Source of the DNA: Apoderus coryli
Taxonomy: Eukaryota > Arthropoda > Insecta > Coleoptera > Attelabidae
DNA: 64,000 nt
Assembly: GCA_911728435.2 (NCBI GenBank)
Contig: OU452205.1
Location: 17,304,260 to 17,368,259, forward strand
Direction: 5' to 3'
Shown here: positions 25,601 through 33,826 of the stretch, piece after piece
Numbering within the stretch: position 1 is the first letter of the stretch
How the letters are laid out: every line of letters starts with the position of its first letter
Notes under the pieces: generated by a model
The model's input: the letters and a program-made list of their open reading frames with translations, nothing else
Databases searched by the model: none
What the model was told of the DNA's origin: nothing
Position numbers and translations under genes: made by a program

Positions 25601-28600
25601 TCGTTTTATCAAATTGAACAACCTGTATCTATTTATTTTCAAAAATAGCAAAATTAAATGTTCTGTCGAATTATAATAATAAAAAAATAAAAAATTGTAA
25701 CAAGGTTGAAGAAAAAATACAAGATTAAAAAACAACATTTTAACGCATATAAAACAATACAGACAATAAGAAACAAAACATATACTACTAGTATAGGGTA
25801 AAACTTTATTCAAGGAGGTGATCGATATGTTTGCCATTATGTTCAGTCTAGCTTCAAAGGAATTTTGAAGTTTATTCAAAATAGCTGCTGTTATTAAAGC
25901 AAACGCGTTTGAAATTCTGATTCTCATATTTTGTGGCGTAGTTTAGAGATTTTAAATATACAAAAAAATCCATTTGCGTCAAATCTCGAAATCTAGGTGG
26001 CCAATTCAAGGGGCAGTCCCTCCGGGTATGTATTATTTCTAAATTTGTGATTTAAATTCTTAGTTTCTCACAGGTTTTTTTTTTTATTTATTTATTGTCT
26101 AACACATTACACCCAATTACAAGAGAATTCTTTGATTTCATAATATAAACTAAGGAACTTAATCTACACTAAAACTATAATAAAAACTTAATATCAAATT
26201 CTTAAATTAACTAAATGAGCCTGTAAACTATGTTTAAGTGCCACTAGATTCTCACTAAAAAAATTGGTATGAACAGATATGTTATGCTTATTACATAGAT
26301 TGCATGCATTCATAATGGGAGCCCTCGTCCCAGAATTCGTATGAGCTTGGGGAACTCTAAATAAGTGAATGTTCCTTGTATATGCTAGTGGTACGTTGAG
26401 GTTCACTTCCTGTAAAAGGTGAGGGCAATCCAGCATGGAGTTGATTAATTTAAAAAGAAATATTTGAGACGCAGACACTCTTCGACACTGCAACGATTGA
26501 AAACCAAAACGGTTTAAGAGTTCGTTATGATCAACCCCCCTGTCTGGATATCGTCCATCAATCTTGTACGAAGTGTACTTTAAAAACTTACGCTGAACCT
26601 GCTCAAGTTTATTGATATATATTTGGTAAATCGGTGACCACACGACAGACGCGTATTCCAACTTTGACTGCACCAACGACTGGTAAAGGGATATAAGAGA
26701 GTCTGTCTTTTTAAAAATGGGGCGATCCAATATAAATTCTATGACATCTTAATATATGGCGTCTTTGTTTTTTTAATATACTAATATCTTTGTTTTTTTA
26801 ATGTACTGTATTTAATCAACACATACCCAACATAACACAAAGCTCTCTTCGCACACTCGGGTTTATTTTTAGATCCACTAGTGGATTTGTTAACTTGGAT
26901 TGCCTTATTACCTTATATGACGCGCTGGGAAGATCCAGGTTAGAATACGCGTCAGTTATATGGTCTCCGATCTATCAGGTGTACATCAATAAACTGGAGT
27001 GTGTTCAACGCAAATTTTTAAAATATTTAGCTTTTTAAATTGATGGTCACTTCCCTGAGCGAGGCGTTGATCACACCCTACTACTAAGCAGATTTCATTT
27101 CGCATCATTAGAATCTCGTAGAGTCATGGCATATCAACTTTTTCTTTTTTAACTTATTAACGGCCTGATAGATTGCCCTTATTTGTTGGAACATATCAAC
27201 TTTAATGTCCCTCAATATAGTGCGAGAAGCTCGTATTTGTTTAGAGATCCCCTAATGCATTCTAACTATGAAGGCAGGGCACCTGTGTGGAGAGCCTCGA
27301 GCTTGTGTAATTTTCATAACTTTCACATGAACATTGACTATTTTGGTGTGAATTTGAGTAAATTTAAGAGCATGTTGTATCGTCTTATTAGTGATGTAAT
27401 TATGTAAGATTTGTCTTGTAATCGGGTGTACACCTGTTGGGCAAATAAAGTGTTATTATTATTATTATTAATATACTGTGAAATATAGGGTGTCCCATTA
27501 AAAAACATAACTTTGATATCAGTTTTTTTTTATTGATCTACATCGTGTTGAAAAAAATTATTAAAAAGACGAAGTAGTTTTCTTATAATAAATCGCTCCT
27601 TTATTTGTGATTCATACTGTATAATTATATTCTGTCTTATGATGATTAAGCAGTTGAAACTTGTCTAGTAGATGCATATATTTGAACGAATTGAATTTAA
27701 TATATTGAAGTTTAGTAGGAATGCATAATATTTATTTCCCCTCATTAAATTATATCTGCTTACTTACATCGTTATAAACAAATTAATACGCCACGTCTTT
27801 ACTGATCATGAAAAATGATGCTTTGCGAACTGAAAATTAGAATTTTACTATTTTTATGCAAATAATTTCCATTTCATATCAAAATCAATTTGTATTTATG
27901 CAATTATTAATAGATGTATATAATTAAGGAAATTATGACAAAATAATACGTATACTGTACAGACATCTTATTTTCCCAAACTGGTCTAGACTGCCGGGAA
28001 TTGCGGTTTTCTCGACTTTTGCTACTTTTTTATACCACAATTAACCCATTAAAGCCCATTGGCACATAAATGTGCCAGCGTTATTTTCTTTTATTTTCTC
28101 AAAACTCCCCAAACTGAGCTGTTCTAGATACATACTGAACTGTTGGTCATAATGGTCATAATTTTTTTTTTAGATTTTACAGTGCTTGATTTTTGAGAAA
28201 TTAATGAAAACCTAACCCACTTTGAAGCATCTTACTACACCTGTCTGCACTGATGTAAATATACATTTTTTTTCTACTTTTAATTACTTTACTGGTTGTT
28301 ACATTTTTCATTTTGTTATTGATAAATATTCATTGTAACGATATTCAACAAAACCATAAGTTTTTTTATAACATAAATTTTATTATGAAGGAAAAAAAAC
28401 CATTGGCACATAAACGTGCCAGTGGGCAGACATGATGTCTATTTCAAAGATATGCATGCGTAGTTGGTCTTGTTCTATTTTTAGTATTTGAACTGTCAAA
28501 CACGCACCAGTAGGTATTTATTACGTTCAGTACGCAATTTAGAAATTATTACTGGTACTTTACGGAAAAATAGAGTTTCAAAAGAATCAAATGTCTGAGT

Positions 28601-31600
28601 ATAATTTGTTGCTAAAACAAGCCGAGGAACAATGGAACTCAAAACCGATGGAAATTTAGTACTTGTGCGGGGGAATGATAATTCCATTGTAACTGTATTA
28701 TCAAACTGCTGTAATCATATGCTTCCTTTGAAAAATGTAGAGATATTCTATAACTAAAAAAAGTAAAATTCATATTCAAATGCCGCTTCTAACAAAAATA
28801 TGGGAGGCGTCGATTTTGAATGATCAGGTCTGTCTAGCTATGGAATTTCAATAAGGACTAAACAGTAGTGGTGGTCTTTCTTCAGTTGTTCAATTGATCA
28901 AGCTAATCTACAAGTTTGGCTATTATGGAGAAGGTGTGAAAACAATAATATGCCGCTACTCGAATTCAGACGGCAACTTATTGCTTTAAATTTATGGGCA
29001 CCCTTCAATGAAACCAGGGCCATCATCAAGCGCATTATCACCAATTGTCAATTAGTTACGTTTGAATGAACAAAATCACTTGATAGTCCAAAGTAGTGAA
29101 ACATAGACAAAATGTAAAACATGTTCTAACCGCACCAGTTTTGAGTGTAATACCTGCAAAGCACCCAAAAACATACTTTAGAAATTTTTTATTATATTTA
29201 TCAATAACTGATGTAATTATTCAAAAAATATTTAGTTTTAAATATTTATGTAATGTTTCTCTAATGTTACTGTATGTGCCTGGTGGCACATTTATGTGCC
29301 ACTATTTTTTTGGTACTTTTATTATAAATAAATTTTAAATTTTGCGTATACAATGTTATTTCACATATATAAACAGCAACTAACGTGTTTTTGTTCTAAT
29401 TAAAACAGACAAAAATTACGGGCACTAATGGGTTAAAATTGGGCTAACCTGTTTATTTTTTATTTGCTTGGTATTTTTTAATGGAAAACGCTATATATTT
29501 TTTACTATTTAGATTCGCCCAAAATGCAGAACCTTCAAAAACGACCTCTAACTCTAAAAGTAAATGTGCTAGCCCCATTCTGATTATGGCATCTTAAGTT
29601 TCATGGAAAAGCAACAGTTCGCAAAAACCGCAAGCCTCTATATTTGGTAAAGTCAATACCTTGCAGTCTAGATCAATTTGGGATACAGTGTATATAAAAG
29701 TATCTTATTATGAACTTTGGGGTCCAACCAAAGCATTATTGTGGTATAGATCTCGCGGGTGCTTTTAAAATATTCAAAAATAACTAGTATATTTGAATCA
29801 ACTAACATTAATATGTTGATGTATGTGGTTATTTTTGTATATTAATCTTATTTTATATTTTAGTACCTCTATGATGGAAGGTTCTGGTTCATTGGAGCAA
29901 CAACTAGAAGCCACTAAACGTAAAGCGGCGGAAGTACGTGCACGTCGTTCCGATTTGAAGAAAATCGAAGATTTAGGTGCAATATTGGAAGAGCATCTCA
30001 TCTTGGATAACAGGTACACGGAACATTCGACTGTTGGATTGGCACAGCAATGGGACCAATTAGATCAATTGGGTATGAGGATGCAGCATAATTTGGAGCA
30101 GCAGATACAAGCTCGCAACCAATCGGGTGAGTTTGGCGAAATCTATGAAACAGAATGTTCGATTTCTGTTTTGGTCTGTTTTTCTTGATTTACCTAGAAT
30201 ACATACTTTGAAATTTACAAAAGTTCAATTAATCTCAAAAGAATCATTATTTAATTTATCTATTTCTAATTTAAGTCCATTCTTCTTTACCAACATTGAT
30301 TTTCATTTGTTTTAGGTGTGAGTGAGGATGCGCTTAAAGAATTCTCTATGATGTTCAAGCACTTTGACAAAGAGAAATCTGGAAAACTCAACCATCAAGA
30401 GTTTAAGAGTTGTCTGCGTGCTTTAGGTTATGATCTACCGATGGTGGAAGAAGGACAACCTGATCCTGAGTTTGATGCTATACTGGGTAAGCGATTAAAC
30501 TAGCATAATTCAGTAATTTCTGTTTTTAAATATAATTTTGGAATAACATGTTAGAGCTATACCTATGTCATATGTTAGGGAATTAGTAATTATTAACGAA
30601 AGTTTTGGATTTTTTTGCAGATTGCGTGGATCCAAATAGAGATGGCCACGTTTCTCTTCAAGAATACATGGCATTTATGATCAGTAAAGAAACTGAGAAC
30701 GTACAGAGTTCAGAGGAAATTGAAAAGGCCTTTAGAGCAATAACGGCAGGTGATCGTCCTTATGTCACCAAAGAGGAACTTTATGCGGTATGTGATTTAG
30801 CGATTATCAATAGATTTATTTTATTTTCAATTATATAAACCTTTTTGTTATTTTGTTCTACTGTGGTCATTTCATTATTTGATTGAGTTGTTACAAGGAA
30901 ATACAATAAAAATCTAAAAATTTGCATAATTAAAGATCAATATCTATTAACAAAGATTAATCTACACAATAGATAGTCAGCCCAATGCATTTAAATCAGA
31001 ACATCTCTAAGTATGCCTGTCACTACGTGGCGTATACTAGCGTGTACAGCATAGAGCAGTATTGTCACAGCCAGAAACCGTTTTGTAGTTTATTAATATC
31101 AGAAACAAAAAGCAACGTATAACAATTATTTACATCATTTGCAACAGATATGCACCGGCAATGCTGTATTGTCAGAGAGAGAAATTGATGAAATTCTGTA
31201 TTAATCTGGAGGGGATACGCAGGGAGGGTAGAAAAAAAAACAAGCGAATGTGGTGTGTGTCGTGCTGTTGCCGATTCGTCGGTAAAAGAAACACACAGGG
31301 TGATTTCTTACAAGTACAGTATTGAAATAAAAGCCTAATCTATATGAATTAAATTTAATATAATAATATTTAATCCATGTCATACATGTTTCAAGACTAG
31401 ACCAGTCCCATAATCAGTGGCGAACAATCGTTAAATGAAAAGCTTTTAGATAGAAACATACTTTTGACTCCATTGTAATAATTTGTTGATGTATATAAAA
31501 AAATCTAAATATCTAAAAGCTTTTGATTTAATTATTGCTCGCCACTGATTATGGGACTGGTCTAGTCTTGAAACATGTTGTATGGCATGGATTAATGATT

Positions 31601-33163
31601 ATTAGATATATTAAATTTATTTCTTGGATATTAGACTTTTATACCAATACCGAAATCAAGTAGGTATTAATGTACATTATTATTTGTCAAAATTATAACT
31701 CCACTTAAGAATGGACTAGGGACTTTTTCAATTTATTACATATATTTTAAATATTTCACGTAGACAATGTGGTAAAGATGTAACAAGATTGTTGTAGATC
31801 TTATAATACCTATAATAAAAAAATTATCATTGCTACCTATATTATATTAGGTATACCTATTATAATAGTCTGTCTCTGTTATTGTGATTTTCATTGTTTT
31901 CATACCTACTGATTTTGTTTATCTTTGGCTGCGTAGTTATTTTTTTGTGAATATTTTTTAACTTATTTTGTGTTTTTCTAATTTTAGACTAATTATATTA
32001 TTTTGTGTTGTGATTTTTTTTTTATTTGAGAAACTTTCTATCAATATCACAGAAGGATACATTTATTACGTATATAATTTGTTAGATTTTACATCTCCGA
32101 ATTGAAACACACGCAAAAAATGTGCATAAAAAAGTTAGGATAGCATTTCACGCCTGTATGCCCCTTTAATTTACCCGCCTCTGAGATTTATTTTTTCATA
32201 ATGTTAACGACAAGGTGAATCTGCTGTTTGAGTTTGATCCTTAAAACTGAATCAGGTAATAACCGGAAGTCCTATCTATAACGCCAAATTTCGTTAATTT
32301 AAATATAACTTTTTGATGCATCCTTATATCCGAAATTTAAAATTAAATGACTAAAATAATATTATTTTAGTAATTTAAAATTATTGTCTAAAACATTTAA
32401 TGAACCAGCCCTGTATATTTATACTATTATAGTAATTTCTTTTATTTTCGTCCATACACATTAATCTTTGCGTAGATAGGTATACGTATACCATATAATT
32501 TTATATTACCCGACAAAAAACACTGCTACACAGTAGTACATATATGATACCTATAATATAAAAACAAACTCCCACCTCGTAGGGGAAAGTATACTCGTCC
32601 TTGTCTAACATTGCCCACATGATTATTTTATTTCAACACAATACATATAACGCAATCTACAATTTCCATGGTTGCATGTTTTTCTAATAGATGTAGCTCG
32701 TGTCGAGACAGTTTCAATTTTTGTTTTATTTCCCATATACGCTGACTATCTATTGTGTAGATTAATCTTTGCTATTAATAATAAATTTATGTTTCTCCAC
32801 CTGAAAGTCACGTTCTCGCAACCACTATCAAAAAAGTTTTGCATATTGGGATTGTAGATACGATTACAATATTCCTAAGCCATCATATTCAGCTTAGCAT
32901 ACTCATAATATACCATTCAGCCTGACCGAAAAGAGTATATTAATTACTTATAGCCTAGTAAATTAATCAGTAATGAATTATTCGTAATGAAATAAAACGA
33001 ATTTTAGATTCATTCGTGGTATTTTCTTTTTCAGAATTTGACAAAGGAAATGGCAGATTACTGTGTGGCTCGTATGAAACCGTATCACGAACCGAAAACC
33101 GACCGACCAATTGCGGCAGCATTGGATTACATTGAATTTACACGTACTTTATTCCAAAATTGA
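7441..33163 (+). CDS. alpha-Spec: alpha-Spectrin, 3' half (15 exons, C-terminal ~1,085 residues)
   Basis: This is the actin-crosslinking membrane-skeleton protein alpha-spectrin, which pairs with beta-spectrin under the plasma membrane. Exons are 7441-7662, 7726-7981, 8063-8309, 8371-8645, 8730-9006, 16437-16492, 16605-16843, 17009-17360, 23563-23756, 24162-24357, 24580-24793, 29864-30126, 30316-30486, 30621-30787 and 33035-33163. All have AG/GT borders, and the phases join into 3,258 nt (1,086 codons with stop). Exons 1-11 encode triple-helical spectrin repeats with family signatures such as [29 protein letters not shown] and [15 protein letters not shown]. Exons 12-15 encode the EF-hand tail, ending [12 protein letters not shown]. 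The family protein is about 2,400 residues, so the first ~55%, including SH3, is outside the window. No frameshift or stop was seen. Identification is from remembered family sequence and is very secure; exon edges are by eye. Confidence 0.97.
7726..7981 (+). CDS. alpha-Spec: alpha-Spectrin exon 2
   Basis: It begins [11 protein letters not shown] and runs through a complete repeat segment ([13 protein letters not shown]) to [10 protein letters not shown], leaving phase 1 at the gtaagaat donor. The preceding intron is only 63 nt. Confidence 0.95.
8063..8309 (+). CDS. alpha-Spec: alpha-Spectrin exon 3
   Basis: Phase 1 to phase 2. It encodes [20 protein letters not shown] and [15 protein letters not shown], ending ...KRQCAG at the gtaaga donor. 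These are highly conserved repeat helices. The preceding intron is 81 nt. Confidence 0.95.
8371..8645 (+). CDS. alpha-Spec: alpha-Spectrin exon 4
   Basis: Phase 2 to phase 1. It starts [19 protein letters not shown] and continues through [14 protein letters not shown] and [12 protein letters not shown] to the gtaagt donor at 8646. The preceding intron is 61 nt. Confidence 0.95.
8730..9006 (+). CDS. alpha-Spec: alpha-Spectrin exon 5
   Basis: Phase 1 to phase 2. It encodes [35 protein letters not shown] and [16 protein letters not shown]. The donor gtaggat at 9007 opens the 7.4-kb transposon-filled intron. Confidence 0.95.
9007..9295. other. 5' part of the large alpha-Spectrin intron
   Basis: AT-rich intronic sequence between exon 5 and the antisense LINE. 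No feature recognised. Confidence 0.4.
9296..11400 (-). mobile_element. LINE-derived element with ORF1-RT fusion, (TTTA)n tail
   Basis: The minus-strand 3' end is the tandem TTTA tail at 9293-9316. The 5' end lies upstream of the ATG at 11353; its exact limit is not visible. It is inserted antisense in the large intron. The element lacks endonuclease and the N-terminal half of the reverse transcriptase, yet keeps a long open frame. Confidence 0.75.
9602..11353 (-). CDS. 583-residue fusion: PHD-finger LINE ORF1 joined to reverse-transcriptase C-terminal half
   Basis: Residues 1-62 form a PHD-type Cys4-His-Cys3 finger (CPIC...C...C..WFHKNC...WACEKC). Residues ~110-160 are a heptad-like coiled coil, and ~180-315 an RRM-like ORF1 core ([17 protein letters not shown]). 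At about residue 318 (near 10400) the frame passes directly into reverse transcriptase from motif A ([14 protein letters not shown]) through motif B ([15 protein letters not shown]) and motif C (FFADDVKLF) to the [13 protein letters not shown] region. The endonuclease and RT motifs before A are absent. A frameshift near 9605 separates the last ~60 residues ([20 protein letters not shown]). It is open for 583 codons, so it could still be translated; activity is unlikely. Confidence 0.75.
   Translation of the reverse strand: MAKRHRCPICMQFVTKSQVSGRCSGNCSGWFHKNCSTVTDELFQMLADPQNNVKWACEKCLEKPRSLRDRRSVGIPGRLREDSSESDTEGGATALATSSHAVRINKDYTINDVMNKLMVLERMYDDMYEKYNEQLEINKNLSGELADIKLKLAQRTQGAQSSAGGASAESQEVLNELLDRERRKKNIIMFGVSERDGSDQEGVLGLLKAISSDSMTNISRVKLYRLGKTSPGKQRPIKVLLNSPEIVTSILRNSYKLKDIDTGGDRVFITSDKTPLQLREYTDLRVKLRERISNGEKDLKIKYIDGVPRIVNYRSKQLDVIYTDFAKAFDRLDHGVLIRKLDSYGFVNNLKSLFISYLRNRLQYVVYNGYNSKKYKASSGVPQGSNLGPLLFLIFINDLNECLQVNRLFFADDVKLFATIVSYEDCIGLQSELEAMESWCNNNKLYLNAKKCKCMSYSRRKTVFNFQYRLGQTVLERCATSTDLGVTFDSRLSFVPHINLKANEAIRVYGFIVRNCFKNINALKTLYFSYVRSKLEYCSIIWYPIYEVHKHAIEKIQRKFLKYLVYKSDGVYPERGWDSSMLE
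11401..12524. other. intronic sequence, no gene seen
   Basis: It probably includes LINE 5' UTR at its left and unidentified repeat-like sequence further right (for example cccctcctcctttatcgctcc near 12015). No coding block or inverted repeat was found. Confidence 0.35.
12525..14228. mobile_element. mariner-like element with ~0.66-kb inverted repeats, non-autonomous copy C
   Basis: Left arm 12525-13185 and right arm 13562-14228 are near-perfect reverse complements (both run tacagggtgtcctacggtgg... to ...ctagctaattaatttagtt). The ends are tatacaggg, fitting a TA target. Each arm also contains internal transposon-like ends (aatggaacaccctata and tatacagtgtggtcaaaaaat). The 376-bp spacer matches, inverted, the left interior of the larger copy at 36301, with the transposase removed. 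Confidence 0.85.
14229..16436. other. intronic sequence, no gene seen
   Basis: Mostly AT-rich. A GC-richer patch at 14775-14850 (ggcgccctttagatttgccg) and another at 15810-15930 stand out, but neither gives a sustained frame. Overlapping short open frames at 15735-16012 and 16098-16394 look like chance. Confidence 0.35.
16437..16492 (+). CDS. alpha-Spec: alpha-Spectrin exon 6 (56-nt mini-exon)
   Basis: It joins exon 5 in phase and encodes [19 protein letters not shown], the expected continuation of KKKHKR in the family. The acceptor is tttttttag at 16436; the donor is gtaaga at 16493. It is very short and lies isolated after a large intron. Confidence 0.93.
16605..16843 (+). CDS. alpha-Spec: alpha-Spectrin exon 7
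   Basis: Phase 1 to phase 0. It encodes [34 protein letters not shown] and [15 protein letters not shown], ending MAAVQ at gtaata. Acceptor ttttttgcag. Confidence 0.95.
17009..17360 (+). CDS. alpha-Spec: alpha-Spectrin exon 8
   Basis: At 352 nt this is the longest exon here. It starts [13 protein letters not shown] and carries [17 protein letters not shown] and [17 protein letters not shown], a nearly invariant family segment. It ends in phase 1 at gtaagt. A 6.2-kb intron follows. Confidence 0.95.
17537..18765 (-). mobile_element. LINE relic, antisense, reverse-transcriptase C-terminal half
   Basis: On the minus strand the 3' end is near a (ATT)n run at 17537-17549. Upstream, fragments in several frames read [10 protein letters not shown] (18749-18720), a [12 protein letters not shown] block, [14 protein letters not shown] and [20 protein letters not shown], the same order as the C-terminal half of the LINE at 9296. 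Many stops and shifts make it an old relic. Confidence 0.65.
18876..19775 (+). pseudogene. LINE reverse transcriptase fragment with mutated catalytic motif (FAGD)
   Basis: 18903-19439 encodes [34 protein letters not shown], motif A ([15 protein letters not shown]) and motif B ([14 protein letters not shown]), then [10 protein letters not shown] where the motif-C FADD has become FAGD. After a stop the frame continues [17 protein letters not shown] and [14 protein letters not shown] to ~19770, where homology ends. Loss of one catalytic aspartate and internal stops mean it is dead. Sense to alpha-Spectrin, truncated at both ends. Confidence 0.8.
19776..23090. other. 3.3-kb intronic stretch without recognisable genes; possible LTR-element leader
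   Basis: GC content is locally higher (20380-20560, 20760-21060) than in neighbouring intron, but no frame over ~85 codons resembles a known protein. TGGCGCC at 22992-22998 looks like a retroelement primer-binding site, and a C-run/T-run (about 23047-23070) follows. I found no matching pair of long terminal repeats, so this stays unassigned. Confidence 0.3.
23091..23228 (+). mobile_element. LINE 3'-end fragment with (TTAT)n tail
   Basis: The segment tttgtaattgggtgtgttgc...acctgttagaccataaag, followed by tandem TTAT (23199-23226), matches the 3' ends of the LINEs at 26084 and 27400 (ttgtaat.gggtgt...acacctgttgg.caaataaa). Only the extreme 3' end is present. Confidence 0.6.
23563..23756 (+). 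CDS. alpha-Spec: alpha-Spectrin exon 9
   Basis: It encodes [32 protein letters not shown] and MQDQFKR. Phase 1 in, phase 0 out at gtaagt. The acceptor tatttctag follows a region rich in T-runs and intronic repeats. Confidence 0.95.
24162..24357 (+). CDS. alpha-Spec: alpha-Spectrin exon 10
   Basis: It starts [18 protein letters not shown] and contains the family-invariant stretch [19 protein letters not shown], ending in phase 1 at gtaagt. A 405-nt intron precedes it. Confidence 0.96.
24580..24793 (+). CDS. alpha-Spec: alpha-Spectrin exon 11
   Basis: Phase 1 to phase 2. It encodes [32 protein letters not shown] and [18 protein letters not shown]. This is the last repeat region before the EF-hand tail, adjacent to the zone that contacts the beta-spectrin N-terminus. 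Confidence 0.96.
25374..26062 (-). mobile_element. mariner-like relic cut by a LINE insertion
   Basis: The left end carries tatacagggtacaccaaaaaag at 25374 and, 50 bp in, gggacaccctata. The transposase remnant is on the minus strand: [18 protein letters not shown] (26035-25965) followed by [19 protein letters not shown] (25925-25869), the last catalytic block and C-terminal tail of the same mariner-like group as at 1299. The 5' part is missing where the LINE tail begins at about 26078. Confidence 0.65.
26080..26745 (-). mobile_element. LINE 3' fragment, antisense (RT C-terminal region)
   Basis: An open frame of 178 codons (26730-26194) starts [20 protein letters not shown], then [20 protein letters not shown] and [19 protein letters not shown], the post-RT region of the PHD/Jockey-like LINEs. 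The 3' UTR and poly-T-side tail end at 26080 (ttttttatttatttattgtc). 5'-truncated, no catalytic motifs left. Confidence 0.8.
26850..27474 (+). mobile_element. LINE 3' fragment, sense, (ATT)n tail
   Basis: Fragments read [31 protein letters not shown], then [20 protein letters not shown] and [18 protein letters not shown] to a stop at 27407. The tail is ttgggcaaataaagtgttattattattatta (27437-27470). It has two stops. It is arranged head-to-head with the fragment at 26080-26745 and is clearly homologous to it. Confidence 0.8.
28045..29432 (+). mobile_element. piggyBac-type element with TTAA target duplication
   Basis: TTAA at 28041-28044 and 29433-29436 flanks ends starting CCCATTA on both sides (left CCCATTAAAGCCC, right in complement CCCATTAGTGCCC). 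The palindrome TGGCACATAAATGTGCCA lies near the left end, with variants near 28402 and 29282. The transposase remnant is in the same orientation. 1,388 bp, so much of the coding region is deleted. Confidence 0.9.
28545..29190 (+). pseudogene. piggyBac transposase C-terminal remnant
   Basis: Across several frames: [58 protein letters not shown] then [20 protein letters not shown], and finally the Cys-rich finger [19 protein letters not shown]. This order (TLR.NR, ..W.DN..V...SN, MGGVD, KWWW-like, LLEFR, C..C..RT...C..C) is the piggyBac C-terminal half. Most of the catalytic core with its first aspartates is missing, and there are multiple stops. Confidence 0.85.
29497..29863. other. intron remainder before exon 12
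   Basis: No feature recognised. Some sequence (ctatatttggtaaagtc near 29636) may be repeat debris. Confidence 0.3.
29864..30126 (+). CDS. alpha-Spec: alpha-Spectrin exon 12
   Basis: Phase 2 to phase 1. It encodes [38 protein letters not shown] and [19 protein letters not shown], ending QARNQSG at gtgagt. It links the last repeat to the EF-hand module. A 5.1-kb intron precedes it. Confidence 0.96.
30316..30486 (+). CDS. alpha-Spec: alpha-Spectrin exon 13 (EF-hand 1)
   Basis: It encodes [19 protein letters not shown] and the canonical EF-hand loop [12 protein letters not shown], with acidic and oxygen-bearing residues at positions 1, 3, 5, 9 and 12 and glycine at 6. Then come [18 protein letters not shown] and a phase-1 donor. 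Confidence 0.96.
30621..30787 (+). CDS. alpha-Spec: alpha-Spectrin exon 14 (EF-hand 2)
   Basis: It encodes the second calcium-binding loop [12 protein letters not shown], followed by [18 protein letters not shown] and [11 protein letters not shown]. The phase-0 donor gtatgt at 30788 opens a 2.2-kb intron that contains a foldback element. Confidence 0.96.
31316..31655. mobile_element. foldback (long inverted repeat) element in the last intron
   Basis: Left arm ~31319-31452 and right arm ~31508-31650 are reverse complements; the core around CAGTCCCATAATCAGTGGCG is nearly perfect, while the outer ~60 bp are more diverged. The spacer is about 55 bp. No coding capacity. Transcribed in the alpha-Spectrin pre-mRNA, it would form a hairpin of roughly 130 bp. 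Confidence 0.75.
31656..33034. other. intron 14 remainder, no gene seen
   Basis: AT-rich. Short CAGTAGTAC-like and ACCGGAAGT patches (near 32262) recall sequence in the long-inverted-repeat element arms, but I found no arms here. Confidence 0.3.
33035..33163 (+). CDS. alpha-Spec: alpha-Spectrin last exon
   Basis: The acceptor tctttttcag is followed by [17 protein letters not shown], the calcium-insensitive EF-hand end, and the terminal [12 protein letters not shown] with TGA at 33161-33163. This is the true C-terminus of the family. Confidence 0.96.
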   Translation, partial: NLTKEMADYCVARMKPYHEPKTDRPIAAALDYIEFTRTLFQN

Positions 33164-33490
33164 TTATTAATTTAAAATATATCAATAGTTATTTATAACA
33201 GACTAGCTTTAACGGCAGCAATTTTAGATAATATATTATCTAGCTTTAAGATAAATTATTCATTAAATGATATAATTCCAGGAATTTTATGTATTACTAT
33301 TATCGTTTTAATTTGCCTTTTCTAATTTTAGAATGAAATTTATATTATATATATATATATGCTGTGTTTTAAAATGTTTCAAATATATTTACGCTTTTCT
33401 TTCATTAAGTATTTATGAATTTAATAATTCAAATATATCTTTCACATAGCATATTATGGTGTTTCATTAATAAATAGTCAATTACGGCAG
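33164..33490 (+). other. alpha-Spectrin 3' UTR with polyadenylation signal and (TA)n
   Basis: AT-rich sequence follows the stop. An AATAAA hexamer at 33469-33474 is the best polyadenylation candidate; an ATTAAA lies near 33257. A short (TA)n microsatellite occupies about 33341-33360. The exact transcript end is inferred, not seen. Confidence 0.55.
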
Positions 33491-33826
33491 ATACGAGCTC
33501 TCAATTTACTGCGAATGTATATTTCAGCACTCTTCCAACCCTCTATACGATTTGACCTAAGTAGGGGGAAAAGGAAACGAAAAGAAGAAAAAATGAGTAC
33601 TTCTAATCCAAAATATATTCACTGATTAATTTCAAAATATGAAAGAAATACGAGCGGCTCATAGTTTAGGGTATATCCACAGTCAACTGTGTTCATATGA
33701 AATTTGTTTTGCTGACACCAGAGATACAGGGACATCCTGTTCAAGTAACTCGCAATCAAGCTTTAGTGTAAATCATTACACGAGAAAAAAACTTAACTCA
33801 TCAGCAAATAACGCCTGTGACTGAAG
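33491..33826. other. intergenic, no gene seen
   Basis: This is the space between the alpha-Spectrin 3' UTR and P-superfamily copy B. A 61-codon frame at 33639 has no recognisable features. Confidence 0.3.

Larger units (their letters stand above)
27483..29496. mobile_element. TIR element interrupted by a piggyBac insertion
   Basis: The left end tatagggtgtcccattaaaaaa at 27483 matches the reverse complement of the right end (tatagcgttttccattaaaaaa, ending ~29493). Removing the TTAA-flanked insertion 28045-29436 leaves ~620 bp without a coding frame. TA-type borders and the GGGTGTCCC end suggest a mariner-type MITE. The class is inferred. Confidence 0.55.

Noticed and set aside
28058..29300. 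Repeated palindromes as a CRISPR-like array
   Set aside because: There are only three copies at irregular spacing inside a TTAA-flanked piggyBac element in a eukaryotic genome; they are transposon subterminal motifs.
33341..33360. (TA)n run as a functional site
   Set aside because: Simple microsatellite in a 3' UTR; nothing else supports a role.
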